DNA of 64,000 bases from Pseudoteredinibacter isoporae (GCF_011602085.1 NZ_JAAONY010000004.1:29472-93471); one strand, 5' to 3'; positions 47,876 to 57,444 are shown, counted from the stretch's first letter. The notes: generated by a model not told the origin, from the sequence alone. Numbers and translations: made by a program.

Positions 47876-48027
47876 AGTAAGTCCTGTTTTGCCCGCGATT
47901 GATATACTTAATTCGTCATACAATTCTTGCTAAGCTACTGACAACTGCTGACAGGGCAGTGATGAACAATAGCCTTTCTTTTTTAAAGCAAAGCAATGCC
48001 GCTGAGCGAACACACAAGGAAATGTCG

Positions 48028-48750
48028 ATGATTAAACTCTATGGTTTTGGCCCTTCATTCGGAATGCCCGATCCATCGTCTTTTGTTCTGAAGGTGAATT
48101 GTTACATGCGCATGGCCGGTATCGATTTTGAAACCGTTAATGGCCAGGAATATTTGCGTAAGGCCCCGAAAGGCAAGCTGCCTTATATCGAATGGGATGG
48201 CCGTGTGATTCCGGATTCCCAGGAAATTTTCAATGCCTTTGACGAAAAATACGATCGCCCATTGGAAAAAGACCTCAACCCGGAACAACAGGCACAATCC
48301 TACCTGATGATTAAATCCCTGGATGAAAACCTGTACTGGTGTCTGGTGCATTCGCGTTGGATACGAGAGGACGGTTGGGAAGTTACCAATAAAGCACTGT
48401 TTTCTTCCTTACCCGGGCCGCTGAAGCTCTTTGTGCCGGCATTGGTTCGTCGCGGAGTGGCCAAAAACCTGAAGCACCACGGTATGGGTTTACACAGTGA
48501 TGACGAGATTCTTGCGATTGCCAAGCAATCTATTGATGCCTTGGCCGTATTACTGGGCGATAAACCGTATTTCTTTGGTGACAAGCCGAGTAATCTGGAT
48601 GCCACTGTGTTTGCGTTGATTGTTCAGTTGACTCATTCGGAAAATGATATTGCAATATCGCCCTTTGCTAAGGCCCATCAAAACCTGGTGGACTACTGTG
48701 AACGAATCGCCAAGGCCTATTACCCTGAAGAGTTTAATCTTCAGGGTTAA
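48028..48750 (+). CDS. Glutathione S-transferase-fold protein (metaxin-like)
   Basis: This 240-residue cytoplasmic protein has an N-terminal thioredoxin-like GST domain (MIKLYGFGPSFGMPDPSSF, then the cis-proline-type segment KGKLPYIEWDGRVIPDSQEI) and an all-helical C-terminal domain with GDKPSNLDATVFALI. This pattern is that of the FaxC/metaxin-like GST branch rather than classical detoxifying GSTs. I used the ATG at 48028, seven bases after AAGGA; the reading frame is open much further upstream. The substrate is unknown. Confidence 0.85.
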   Translation: MIKLYGFGPSFGMPDPSSFVLKVNCYMRMAGIDFETVNGQEYLRKAPKGKLPYIEWDGRVIPDSQEIFNAFDEKYDRPLEKDLNPEQQAQSYLMIKSLDENLYWCLVHSRWIREDGWEVTNKALFSSLPGPLKLFVPALVRRGVAKNLKHHGMGLHSDDEILAIAKQSIDALAVLLGDKPYFFGDKPSNLDATVFALIVQLTHSENDIAISPFAKAHQNLVDYCERIAKAYYPEEFNLQG

Positions 48751-48791
48751 TCGGTTTTGTGGAAACCACTTTTATGATGGAATTCTCGTAA

Positions 48792-49535
48792 GTGAGTATT
48801 GAACTCGAATTTATTGCCAGGGTTCGCTCGCCCTATCTTGAAAAGTTTGGAATTCCACGGCAGCCCGGTTTAGCGCCGGGACTGCATTCCCGCATAGAGC
48901 TGCTTGGGCCTTATGCCCAGGCCGATTGTTTGCAGGGCCTGAACCAGTGCAGCCATATCTGGCTGCAATTTATTTTTCATCACAGCCAGGACACGCCTTG
49001 GCGTCCCAAGGTTCGACCGCCCCGTTTGGGTGGGAATCGAAGTATGGGGGTGTTTGCGACGCGCTCACCGGTGCGTCCAAATCCGATCGGCTTGTCGGCA
49101 GCAAAAATTGAACGCATTGATTTTGAAAACGCCGCGATTGAGGTTTCCGGTTTGGACCTGTTGGACGGCACGCCGATTGTCGATATCAAGCCCTATGTGC
49201 CGTATGTGGATGCCAAGGGTGATGCCGTAAACCAATTTGCGGAAGAAGCACCGCTAACCCTTGAGGTTGTTTTTGACGAGGTAGTCGAGGCGTTTTGCGT
49301 AGATTGGGATGCAGAGCAACAAGCGGCAAACAAATTATCTGAAATGATTCGCCAGATTCTTGCCCAGGATCCGCGCCCGGCCTACCAGAAAGGCAAAAGC
49401 GGTTCACGAGAATATGGCATGAGCTTAAAGCCCGTGCTCAGCGGATCTGCATTAAACATCCGTTGGGTCTATGAAACAACGGATGCGGGTACGGAAGTGT
49501 TGCGAGTTATTACTGTCAGTTCCCTCAATAAATGA
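48792..49535 (+). CDS. trmO: tRNA (N6-threonylcarbamoyladenosine-37) N6-methyltransferase
   Basis: This 247-residue TsaA/YaeB-family enzyme methylates t6A37 in tRNA-Thr. Motifs include CSHIWLQFIFH, then RPPRLGGNRSMGVFATRSPVRPNPIGLSAAKI and SGLDLLDGTPIVDIKPYVPY, which are the defining family blocks. A GTG start is used. It is 41 bases downstream of the GST-fold gene. Confidence 0.94.
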   Translation: MSIELEFIARVRSPYLEKFGIPRQPGLAPGLHSRIELLGPYAQADCLQGLNQCSHIWLQFIFHHSQDTPWRPKVRPPRLGGNRSMGVFATRSPVRPNPIGLSAAKIERIDFENAAIEVSGLDLLDGTPIVDIKPYVPYVDAKGDAVNQFAEEAPLTLEVVFDEVVEAFCVDWDAEQQAANKLSEMIRQILAQDPRPAYQKGKSGSREYGMSLKPVLSGSALNIRWVYETTDAGTEVLRVITVSSLNK

Positions 49536-49560
49536 GTTGCTGACTGCCTGGACTCTACGG

Positions 49561-50016
49561 TTACTGTCTCGACATAACAGAGAGGTAGGACCATTGTTGC
49601 CAACTGCCGATGGCATAAAACACTCCAAAGGCGGTGCAGATCAGGGAACTCCATATCCAGAAGGCACCTCGAAATTCGTCTTGCAGCACTGCCAGCAGCA
49701 AGACTGACAATCCCCGCAGCAGATAAATCGAAGTAATGACGACAAGTCCGGTACGCAGCAGCGGTAAGGGTGGAAATTTTCCCGCGGCCGATAATGCGTA
49801 AAGGCACCAACTTAATAACACGGCAGCAATACCCAGAGTGATTAAGGTAGGTTGCAGTTCGCCGCGTTCGGCCATTTGAGCCATCCCTTCTCCAGCACCG
49901 AAGAAACGATACCAGTCCGGCCCCCCGAAAATAATAGCAATGTGTAATAGAGCCGCAATTGCGCTGAGTGTGGCAGCGATAAGCAAGTAGGGATTGGCAG
50001 GCAAAGCGTGTGTCAT
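49561..50016 (-). CDS. Small four-helix membrane protein, function unknown
   Basis: This 151-residue protein has about four membrane helices (roughly residues 10-30, 55-78, 85-108 and 118-140). It resembles widespread uncharacterised inner-membrane proteins that begin with a short helix followed by FGGPDWYRFFGAGEGMA. I recognise no catalytic motif. AAGGAT precedes the ATG. It is convergent with trmO, with a 25-base gap. Confidence 0.75.
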   Translation of the reverse strand: MTHALPANPYLLIAATLSAIAALLHIAIIFGGPDWYRFFGAGEGMAQMAERGELQPTLITLGIAAVLLSWCLYALSAAGKFPPLPLLRTGLVVITSIYLLRGLSVLLLAVLQDEFRGAFWIWSSLICTAFGVFYAIGSWQQWSYLSVMSRQ

Positions 50017-50181
50017 GATTTATCCTTTTGAATCAACGCTGTAGTTCTTAGCCTAACGTTTTTTGAAAGAATTTTCCCCAATTTTGTCAGCAATGCTGTA
50101 CAGAGTGAATATTCCTACTAGAATAAGTGGGACAGTTTTTTGGCCACAGAGGTAGCAGGGCTTAATGAACAAATAGAATTT

Positions 50182-52161
50182 ATGAAGAATAAAAAGCCCC
50201 CGCTCAACCTTATCGCACTGCTGTTTTGTGTGTTTTTTGCTCAATTGGCCGTTGCGAATTGCGATCATTTCCTGTCGAATCAACGCGCGCTCGAAAGCAA
50301 AGCCCCCCAATCTTCTGAACCGACTCCTTATCAGCCAGCGGTGATTGCACCTTCCTGCAATAATGATCAGTTACGCGGGCGCTGGCGTGGTATAGCCGGT
50401 ATGTTGATTCCGCCGAACCAAATAGAACAAGCCGCCGAGGCCTATCGAGACAAACTCTCCTGGTATGAACTACCCGGTTATTGGAGCCTGGAGAGTCTGG
50501 GCATCAGCAACGACGACCCCCAAGCCTATATCACTCTCTGGACTGAAGTCGCCTTGTTGGGTGATTTGGCCAGTGGTGAGCGTCTGGCACTGTGGCCGGG
50601 GCGTTTTCAATCAGCGCTTCGAATGTATGTCGACAATGGCCGAGGTGAGATCGTAAAAACCTACGATAATCTGTCCGTATTTGTCCCAGAGTCCAAGCAG
50701 ATTATTGAGCAGTTACCCACCGAGCGAGTGAAAGGGCGACTGCTGGATGGCGCCTATACTCAGTTACCTAAATTGTATCCCGGTGCCCGAGTTATTGTTC
50801 AGCTTTACAATGAAGATTACCGCACGGGTGGAGCTTCGCAGCCGCCACTTCTGGGCAATGCTGATCAGTTGTACCGCAGCATGATGCAACGCTGGTCCTG
50901 GCATATTCTGTTTTTGGGAGCTTGCCTTTTGGTCGCTATTTATTCCGCATCCCAGGCTTTGTTCAGTAAACGCCGCAGGCCTTTGTACATCTTTTCGGTG
51001 ATTATGTCTCTGGGCGCCGGCATTCGTCTGCTGGTCACCGGCAGTCTGTTGGCTTACTTTATTCCGGGATTAACGGTGGTGAGTCATTTCTATTTCACCT
51101 GGATCAGCTTTCTGGGCTTGTTAGCCATTTTTATCTATGGGCAGCCCTATGTATTGCCGGACCTGTTTGAGCACCGTGTGAAATTGAAGAAGCTGATTTA
51201 CCTGCTCGCGATTTTGCCGCTGCTTATCCTGGCCTGTATTCCATTTCTGGGCCTGCATGAGTTTTTGCTTTTAGGGCATGGCTTGCGCTTATTGTATATT
51301 GCTGTTGCCATGGCTTATGTGGTGTTTCTGCTGTATCAGGCGTTTCGTTTTCCGTTCAAGCAATGGCTGACCTTCGTGGGCATTGTGATGATTTTAATCA
51401 GCGGTACCTCAGATGCGCTTTATTATCGCCGTAATACCGATCCGTACATTGAACTCTTTGCGATTGCCGTATTTATGTTTATTGCTGTTCAGGTGATGTA
51501 CGTAAGTTGGGGGTATATGCGCCTGTTGATTCGTGAGCGGGGGTTGAGTCTTCGCTTGCAGGAATTAAATGAAAATCTGGAGCAACAGGTGAAATCCCGT
51601 ACCCAAGATCTTCAGGAAGCTAACCAGCGTTTAGCCTTGGCAGCAACTACAGATGCACTCACTGGCTTGCCTAATCGACGAGCTTTTGATGAACAGGTTG
51701 AACAGGAATTGCAACGGGCGCAGCGCTATGGCAGTGAATTTTGCCTGGCGATTGTTGATGCCGATTGGTTTAAAAGTGTGAACGATCGCTTTGGCCATGA
51801 TTTCGGTGATCTTGTTCTTCAGCAAATGGGCGTGTTCTTCATTCAACGTCTGCGCAGCACGGACTTTGTGGCGCGTATTGGTGGTGAAGAGTTTGCTGTT
51901 TTGTTGCCCGCCAGCTCCATTGATGCGGCGGAACATTTAATGAATGAGTTGTGCCAAAGTTTCAAAACCATTCACTTCTCCGAACAAGCTGACTATCAGG
52001 TAAGTGTGAGTATCGGGCTGGCCCAATGGCGTTTTGATGAGAGCTTTACTGAACTCTATCAACGCGCAGATCGCGCCTTGTATCGTGCAAAGCAGGCAGG
52101 GCGGGGAAGGGTCTGCCTGGGCGAAGCGAGCGATGAACGTGATGAAACCGAGCCGGTTTAG
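50182..52161 (+). CDS. Membrane diguanylate cyclase with 7TM sensor (7TMR-DISM type)
   Basis: This 659-residue protein has a signal-like first helix, a periplasmic domain (about residues 30-240) with beta-rich content typical of 7TMR-DISM extracellular domains, seven membrane helices (about 245-465), a short coiled coil (LNENLEQQVKSRTQDLQEA) and a GGDEF domain. The active site is Gly567-Gly-Glu-Glu-Phe571, and the inhibitory site Arg558-Ser-Thr-Asp561 sits five residues before it, so c-di-GMP product feedback is expected. The ATG at 50182 is chosen; an open frame continues upstream to 50140. Its stop overlaps that of the convergent gene by three bases. Confidence 0.92.
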   Translation: MKNKKPPLNLIALLFCVFFAQLAVANCDHFLSNQRALESKAPQSSEPTPYQPAVIAPSCNNDQLRGRWRGIAGMLIPPNQIEQAAEAYRDKLSWYELPGYWSLESLGISNDDPQAYITLWTEVALLGDLASGERLALWPGRFQSALRMYVDNGRGEIVKTYDNLSVFVPESKQIIEQLPTERVKGRLLDGAYTQLPKLYPGARVIVQLYNEDYRTGGASQPPLLGNADQLYRSMMQRWSWHILFLGACLLVAIYSASQALFSKRRRPLYIFSVIMSLGAGIRLLVTGSLLAYFIPGLTVVSHFYFTWISFLGLLAIFIYGQPYVLPDLFEHRVKLKKLIYLLAILPLLILACIPFLGLHEFLLLGHGLRLLYIAVAMAYVVFLLYQAFRFPFKQWLTFVGIVMILISGTSDALYYRRNTDPYIELFAIAVFMFIAVQVMYVSWGYMRLLIRERGLSLRLQELNENLEQQVKSRTQDLQEANQRLALAATTDALTGLPNRRAFDEQVEQELQRAQRYGSEFCLAIVDADWFKSVNDRFGHDFGDLVLQQMGVFFIQRLRSTDFVARIGGEEFAVLLPASSIDAAEHLMNELCQSFKTIHFSEQADYQVSVSIGLAQWRFDESFTELYQRADRALYRAKQAGRGRVCLGEASDERDETEPV

Positions 52162-52451
52162 GCTCTCAACCGTTTCGGTTTCCGGTTCTCCAGATAACTC
52201 AGGCTGAATACGACCGCAAACATACTTAGACTCAACAAGCCGGCATAAAAACACAAACCCAAAGCCCAGCCCCATTCTGTCTTTAAAAACAGCAGGGCGA
52301 TAATCAGTGAGCCCGAACCTGTGGCCCATAGCGCATGTTTTTTTCGTTCGGTCAGCTTCCTCGCAAAAAGCAGCTTCCAGTGTCGGGTCTTGGCGAAGGC
52401 GAGCGCGAAAAAACCGATCAGGCAAAGAATAAACGCATAAACACTAAACAC
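52158..52451 (-). CDS. DUF3325 family inner-membrane protein
   Basis: This 97-residue protein has three membrane helices, with the family pattern FFALAFAKTRHWKLLF, then a WGWALGLCFYAGLLSLS segment. DUF3325 proteins accompany PepSY/FoxB-like genes in siderophore operons, as here. The GTG at 52451 is chosen because AAAGGA lies nine bases before it; translation from the further upstream frame would read through the end of the PepSY gene. It is the last gene of the five-gene iron operon. Confidence 0.78.
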   Translation of the reverse strand: MFSVYAFILCLIGFFALAFAKTRHWKLLFARKLTERKKHALWATGSGSLIIALLFLKTEWGWALGLCFYAGLLSLSMFAVVFSLSYLENRKPKRLRA

Positions 52452-52468
52452 AGAATTGATGTCCTTTA

Positions 52469-54031
52469 TTACACGGTTTGGCCAGTTTGCAGGGCGCGCT
52501 GATTGGCGGAAGAAGGGGCTAGTGATTTTCGCTTGAGAAAATAACTCACCACAGTCGAGAGCCCTACAAGACCGAGGAATACCCAATCGCTGATAACAAA
52601 TAGTGGATCGCTCTCTAATGACGTTTGACCGAGCCCGCGTTCGACACTGACATAATTCACCAGAGGCACTGCCAACAGACAAATGGCCAGGCTCAAACAG
52701 AGCTTATGCCACATGGCTTTGTGAGCGTACATGCCCGCCATTGCAAAAGTGGCCAACCAGCTTAAAAACAGGCAGTGGACTTCCCAATCCGCACGGTCTT
52801 CCAAGGTAATGGGCAGCAATCGATTCGCTAACATAAAACCGCATATCGCAATGGGCAAACCCACAATAGTCCCGCCATTCAGAATGTCGAGTAGTGTTTG
52901 TTGGCGGCTGGGCGCTTGCTTTTCGCGTCGACGTTTTTGTGCGTAATAGATAGCGCCCGTTGCAACCATTATGCAACCCAGCAGACCAGATAAAATGTAC
53001 AACAGGCGCAAGCCTGGTCCAGCAAACAAGCCTTCATGAAGATTGATAAAGGTGTTTCTTACCTCCAGAGCATTGCTTTCCTTTTGCTGATTTTCCAACT
53101 GTGCCGTTACGGCATTGAACTGGAGGCTCTGTTGTTCCTGGATTGGGCCGCTCAAATGGCTGCGAACAAAGGCCTTGGCATGACGATCGCCGGGATGACG
53201 GATTTCAATAAAGCGAACCTTATTATCGGAGCCAAACTGCGCTGTGATATTGTTGGCCAGTTGATGCATATCGATAAGCTCGGCGGATTCGCCGCTGGCT
53301 TCTATACGAGGTGTGCCACGCAGCTCATTGAGGTCTTTGCGCAGACTTTTGACATCGAAGTCATACGCACCCACTCCAATGAAGGGCATCCAAGTGGTGA
53401 TTGCAAAAATTAATCCGCTGTAGGTGATCATTAATTGGAAAGGCAGTGAGGCAATGCTGGTGACATTGTGCATATCCAGCCAGGCGGCTTTGCCTTTTTG
53501 TGGGCGGAAGCTGAAAAAGTCCTTGAACAGTTTTCGGTGTGCAACTACGCCAGTGAGCAGGGCAATGAACATGGCCAGGGTAAAGATGCTGGTTAACCTG
53601 AAACCCCAGCCGCTGGGCAAATAATGCAGTCGGTAGTGCATTCGATAAAGGGTTTGTCCACCGGCGGTGTCCCGATGCTCCAACTCTTCACCGTTGTGTT
53701 GGTCAATCAACGCTCGACCATTGCTTTTATCCGAGTCTCTCGGATAATGCCATGAAACTCTGAGCTGGGGGTTATCCCGATGATTGGCCGGGGAAATAAA
53801 CCAGCGTTCGGCATCCGGTGCTTTATTCTGTAGAAAAGCAACGGCCTGGCTTAAATCCTGTCCGAGGTTTTGTTCTTGTGCTGGCTTCATTTCCGGTTTC
53901 ATCCACTGATCCAGCTCGGTATCAAGGTAGCCCAGGGTTCCGGTGACAAACATAAAGTACAGCAACCAGCAAAATACCAGGCCCGCCCAGGTGTGCAGCC
54001 ATGTCATGGAATGTCGAAAGTCTTTTTTCAT
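52469..54031 (-). CDS. PepSY-domain ferric reductase-like membrane protein
   Basis: This 520-residue protein has four membrane helices with the PepSY_TM pattern (HTWAGLVFCWLLYFMFVTGTLGYLD at the N-terminus; MHNVTSIASLPFQLMITYSGLIF; LLYILSGLLGCIMVATGAIYYAQKRR). The histidines in the helices probably bind haem. FoxB-like relatives reduce ferri-siderophores in the periplasm to release iron. The ATG at 54031 is used; upstream residues in frame do not resemble the family. It sits between DUF3649 and DUF3325. Confidence 0.88.
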   Translation of the reverse strand: MKKDFRHSMTWLHTWAGLVFCWLLYFMFVTGTLGYLDTELDQWMKPEMKPAQEQNLGQDLSQAVAFLQNKAPDAERWFISPANHRDNPQLRVSWHYPRDSDKSNGRALIDQHNGEELEHRDTAGGQTLYRMHYRLHYLPSGWGFRLTSIFTLAMFIALLTGVVAHRKLFKDFFSFRPQKGKAAWLDMHNVTSIASLPFQLMITYSGLIFAITTWMPFIGVGAYDFDVKSLRKDLNELRGTPRIEASGESAELIDMHQLANNITAQFGSDNKVRFIEIRHPGDRHAKAFVRSHLSGPIQEQQSLQFNAVTAQLENQQKESNALEVRNTFINLHEGLFAGPGLRLLYILSGLLGCIMVATGAIYYAQKRRREKQAPSRQQTLLDILNGGTIVGLPIAICGFMLANRLLPITLEDRADWEVHCLFLSWLATFAMAGMYAHKAMWHKLCLSLAICLLAVPLVNYVSVERGLGQTSLESDPLFVISDWVFLGLVGLSTVVSYFLKRKSLAPSSANQRALQTGQTV

Positions 54032-54045
54032 CGTTTTATCGAGTC

Positions 54046-54342
54046 TTATAAAAGCCAGGCCAGGCAGGCACACACAACCGTAACGGCACTCAGTTGTAAC
54101 CACAGTTTTTTCTGGGAACGAACGCTGAATACCCAGAGGATAATAAGACTGTAGATCAGAAAACCACTTAACGAGGCATAAAGCGCAGCTTCAGACAAGG
54201 CCAGACCTGCCGCAACATGCAAAAGCTTGGCGAAGACAACGCTAATCGCATTGCTGGCCACATAGCCCAGCAAAATAGCGGCAAACAGGCGCAATAACAC
54301 CTGGCCATTATAGGATCGGAAATAATTCAGAAATCGTGTCAT
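54046..54342 (-). CDS. DUF3649 family inner-membrane protein
   Basis: This 98-residue protein has three membrane helices and the pattern LRLFAAILLGYVASNA followed by FLIYSLIILWVFSVRSQKKLW, typical of DUF3649. Its role is unknown, but the family occurs with TonB siderophore receptors and PepSY proteins. The ATG at 54342 shares a base with the preceding stop (TGATG), which favours it over the in-frame ATG at 54357. Confidence 0.78.
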   Translation of the reverse strand: MTRFLNYFRSYNGQVLLRLFAAILLGYVASNAISVVFAKLLHVAAGLALSEAALYASLSGFLIYSLIILWVFSVRSQKKLWLQLSAVTVVCACLAWLL

Positions 54343-55013
54343 CAGGTATCGGCCCATTGACGTAATAAATTGGCGTGGCTTTTTGTGATGCGATCAAAGG
54401 CATCGGTCTTGCCGTGTTGGTTCATAATGTCTTTGCGAGCAGTATCCAGATCGTAAAGTATTTCCCGTTGGCTGGCATGGCGCACATAGCTTTCGATCCA
54501 GGTCAGAGCAACACGCCGCACCCCTTGGCTTACCGGTGTAACTTCATGCAGGGTTGTGCTGGGATAGACAATTGCATCACCGGCCGACAGTTTAAATTCC
54601 AGGCTCTGGTTTTGATAGTCCATTCGCAGCTCTCCACCCTGATATTGCGCCGGGTCACTCAGGAAAATCGTGCAGGATAAATCACTGCGAGCAATGGCTT
54701 CCTGGCCCATTAATGCGTCATCAATATGAGGTCCGTAGTGGCCGCCTTCACAGCTTTCACTGACCATAAAGGGCTGAATGTACTTGGGGTAGCTTGAAGC
54801 AGTGAACTGCTGTTGCTGACTCAGTGCCACCGTAAGACAGTGATCCAGTTCTGCCTGCTGCTCTTCACTGCCAAGCCATTGGCGATTTTGCTTTACCGTC
54901 TTTGCGTGCCAGCCGGCGGTGTTTTGTCCGTCTTCAAACTGGCCGCTGTCAATGAGTCCATTGATGGCTTGCAGTTGCTCGGCATTCAACAGTTTCGGAA
55001 CGGTAATGATCAT
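54342..55013 (-). CDS. Fe(II)/2-oxoglutarate-dependent PKHD-type hydroxylase (PiuC/YbiX family)
   Basis: This 223-residue double-stranded beta-helix dioxygenase carries the iron ligands in GPHIDDALMG (HxD) and TLHEVTPVSQGVRRVALTW (distal His and 2-oxoglutarate arginine). The family is often encoded beside catecholate siderophore receptors, as PiuC is beside PiuA. It may modify the siderophore or the receptor, but the substrate is unknown. It follows the receptor gene after 110 bases that hold a hairpin. Confidence 0.92.
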   Translation of the reverse strand: MIITVPKLLNAEQLQAINGLIDSGQFEDGQNTAGWHAKTVKQNRQWLGSEEQQAELDHCLTVALSQQQQFTASSYPKYIQPFMVSESCEGGHYGPHIDDALMGQEAIARSDLSCTIFLSDPAQYQGGELRMDYQNQSLEFKLSAGDAIVYPSTTLHEVTPVSQGVRRVALTWIESYVRHASQREILYDLDTARKDIMNQHGKTDAFDRITKSHANLLRQWADT

Positions 55014-55052
55014 AAACGTGCTTTCACATCGGTTCTTAAAAATACATATACA

Positions 55053-55090
55053 TAAAACACAAACAACGCGACCTGCCCGCAGGCCGCGTT
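55053..55090 (-). terminator. Attenuating hairpin after the siderophore receptor gene
   Basis: On the minus strand AACGCGGCCTG/CAGGTCGCGTT pairs over 11 positions with one G-U pair and is followed by GTTTGTGTTTT. It may partly end transcription after the receptor and lower expression of the four genes behind it. Confidence 0.65.
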
Positions 55091-55123
55091 GAGTGGGTCC
55101 AACGTTAGAATGTGAGCAGCTGA

Positions 55124-57322
55124 TTAAAATGTATAGCGAATGCTCAAATTCAATGAACGTGGATCATTTGGCTGAACGGTTACCCAGTTGGCACCGGCTT
55201 CAGCGCGGTTTTTGTCGAAGGCATTGCGCAGCACCAGTGAAGCATCAATGGTGTTGTTGTCGTAATAGAGACCGACGTCAGCTTCGACATATTCTTCCAG
55301 AACGTAATCGCCATCATTGCGATCAGATTCAAAGCGCAAACCGGCACCCAGACGAAAATCATCCAGCTCACCGGTAAACTGGTAGGTGTTCCAGATCGCC
55401 AGGCTATGCTTTGGCGTGTTGTTGGCCTGCTTGCCTTCGTCGCTGCCGATGGTGTCATAGGCGCGGGTAAAGGCATAGCTGATACTGCTGATAAACTGCT
55501 CGTTCAGTGCAAAGCTGGCATCCCATTCCAGGCCTTCGGAGCGGAAGCTTGCTCCCTCCAATTGGGTCAGATGCCATACACCATCGATCCGCTCAAACTT
55601 GGTACTGTTGGAACGTTCAAGACGGAACAGGGTAATACCTGAACTCAGACGTTTATCGAAGAAATCGCCTTTAATGCCAATCTCATAGTTATCGCCTTCA
55701 ACGGGCTTAAAGCTGGTCTTACCCTGACCGTATTGGGAAATCCAGCGTGCGCTTACCGGATCGTAAGATCGACTGTAAGTTGCAAACAGGTTCATGTCGC
55801 TGTTCAAGGCATAAATGACACCCAGATCCCAAATGGTGTCGCTGAAATCTCCGCTGTAAGCGGTGCCTCGACGGGTTTCCTGTTGCTCCTGTTTGACGTA
55901 GGCCACGCCACCTGCAAGCGTAAAGTCACCCAGTGTGACACGATCTTTCAGATAGATATTGGTGTCTTTTTCATTGCGGGGCGACAGGTCTACGTCACGA
56001 AGATCAGTGGGAACAGGCCCAACCAACTGTTGACGAGGGTTTGAAGCAGAGATGGTATTTTTACCTACCGCATCGCTGTTGGATTGGAAGTTCCGTGCAA
56101 AGCCGACATCCATATCGCGATAGTTGGCACCGAAGAGCAGGTGGTGTTCAATCCCAGCGGTTGAGAACTTGCCTTCAATGGCGCCATCGAAAAGTACGTA
56201 TTCATCATCGCCTTTGGCGTAAACCCATTTACGGTTGATCTCGTCTTCGCCGACCGAATTCCCTAATCCACTGCTGTCACTGATGTATAAATCCAGCGAT
56301 TCGGATTCGGTCTCGTTTTTACGAGCGCGCAGTAATACATCCCAGTTGCTGTTGAGTTCATGTTCCAGCATCAGGCTGAAACTCTTTGAGCTGTTTTCGC
56401 CTTTGTCCTGATTGCTGCCGTAATAGAAGCTGCGATTCACGGGCTTGCCATAGGTGGTGACATTGCCACTGAAGAAATTGCGCTCAAAAACACCGTCGGC
56501 ATAACCACTGCCGCCGGAGCGTTCGCGGTCGGTGCTTTCAAAACGTGGAGTAATACGGGTTGAGTCTCCAATATTAAACGTCAGGGCGACATCAAACAGT
56601 TTTTCGTCGACACTGCGGCCTTCCTGAAAATGATCGCCATCGGGGGTATATTGGGCAAGAACGCGATAAAGAACATCGTCCTCTACAAGGCCGCCGGTGC
56701 TGTCCAGATTAACGGTGAAACGATTGGAGTCAAAATTACTGCCGTCAGTCACATAGGAGCGACTACCCAGGCCAATGCGGGTTTGGGCATCGGCTTCTGG
56801 ACGTTTGGTGGTGATATTAATCAAGCCACCGCCAACACCTGCACCGTAAAGCAGGCCTGCCGGGCCACGCAGGAAAGTGGTGGATTCGGCGTTAAACGTG
56901 CTCGGCAAACGCGAGCCAGTACCCGCTTCACCACCTTGCAAAGATCTCAAGCCATCGACCATGACATTGTCGATGCTGGTGCGAACCCCACGTGCGGTAT
57001 AAGTACGATCGGCCGGGCCATTGCCACGAAATCCGGCGACATAATCAAAGGCCTGACGCACGTTTTCGAGCGCAAGATCTTTCAACAGCTGTTCATCCAG
57101 TTGAGTGATTGAACGACCGGTATCTTTGAAGGACAGATTCATTTTACTGGCGGTCGGGTTCTTGACCTGCATCAGGCCATCTTTGTGGCCAATAACTTTC
57201 AGCTCTTCGATCTGGGCGTTCTTGTTATCTTGCTGATCCGCGTGGGCAAGGGGGGATATACTCAGGACAGAGATCAATGCGGTTCCCAGCGCATTTCTCG
57301 GCTTTGTTTTCTTAAATGACAT
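55124..57322 (-). CDS. TonB-dependent siderophore receptor
   Basis: This 732-residue outer-membrane receptor has a signal peptide (ending PLAHA), a TonB-box-like EELKVIGHK segment, a plug domain (TYTARGVRTSIDNVMVDGLRS, FLRGPAGLLYGAGVGGGLINITTKRP) and a barrel ending LNLSIRYTF. The plug pattern is that of the siderophore receptor subfamily, closest in style to catecholate receptors such as PiuA/Fiu. A Fur-box-like sequence lies about 100 bases upstream. It leads the operon receptor, PKHD, DUF3649, PepSY, DUF3325. The exact siderophore is not known. Confidence 0.93.
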   Translation of the reverse strand: MSFKKTKPRNALGTALISVLSISPLAHADQQDNKNAQIEELKVIGHKDGLMQVKNPTASKMNLSFKDTGRSITQLDEQLLKDLALENVRQAFDYVAGFRGNGPADRTYTARGVRTSIDNVMVDGLRSLQGGEAGTGSRLPSTFNAESTTFLRGPAGLLYGAGVGGGLINITTKRPEADAQTRIGLGSRSYVTDGSNFDSNRFTVNLDSTGGLVEDDVLYRVLAQYTPDGDHFQEGRSVDEKLFDVALTFNIGDSTRITPRFESTDRERSGGSGYADGVFERNFFSGNVTTYGKPVNRSFYYGSNQDKGENSSKSFSLMLEHELNSNWDVLLRARKNETESESLDLYISDSSGLGNSVGEDEINRKWVYAKGDDEYVLFDGAIEGKFSTAGIEHHLLFGANYRDMDVGFARNFQSNSDAVGKNTISASNPRQQLVGPVPTDLRDVDLSPRNEKDTNIYLKDRVTLGDFTLAGGVAYVKQEQQETRRGTAYSGDFSDTIWDLGVIYALNSDMNLFATYSRSYDPVSARWISQYGQGKTSFKPVEGDNYEIGIKGDFFDKRLSSGITLFRLERSNSTKFERIDGVWHLTQLEGASFRSEGLEWDASFALNEQFISSISYAFTRAYDTIGSDEGKQANNTPKHSLAIWNTYQFTGELDDFRLGAGLRFESDRNDGDYVLEEYVEADVGLYYDNNTIDASLVLRNAFDKNRAEAGANWVTVQPNDPRSLNLSIRYTF

Positions 57323-57425
57323 GTAACTCTAGTCTCCAAATTGAATACCAATAGACCTGGCTATCACAGTCTTTGTATGAAGCTTCCTTGCGGCTTCATC
57401 TTTGGAATTTGGGGCGCACATTAAC

Positions 57426-57444
57426 ACTAATGAGAATTATTAAC
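57426..57444. promoter_or_regulatory. Fur box of the siderophore receptor operon
   Basis: ACTAATGAGAATTATTAAC matches the 19-base Fur consensus form GATAATGAGAATCATTATC at 15 of 19 positions. It lies 104 bases before the receptor start. Confidence 0.72.

Noticed and set aside
52452..52682. An N-terminal extension of the DUF3325 frame
   Set aside because: It lies inside the end of the PepSY gene in another frame and is not membrane-like; a ribosome site supports the GTG at 52451.
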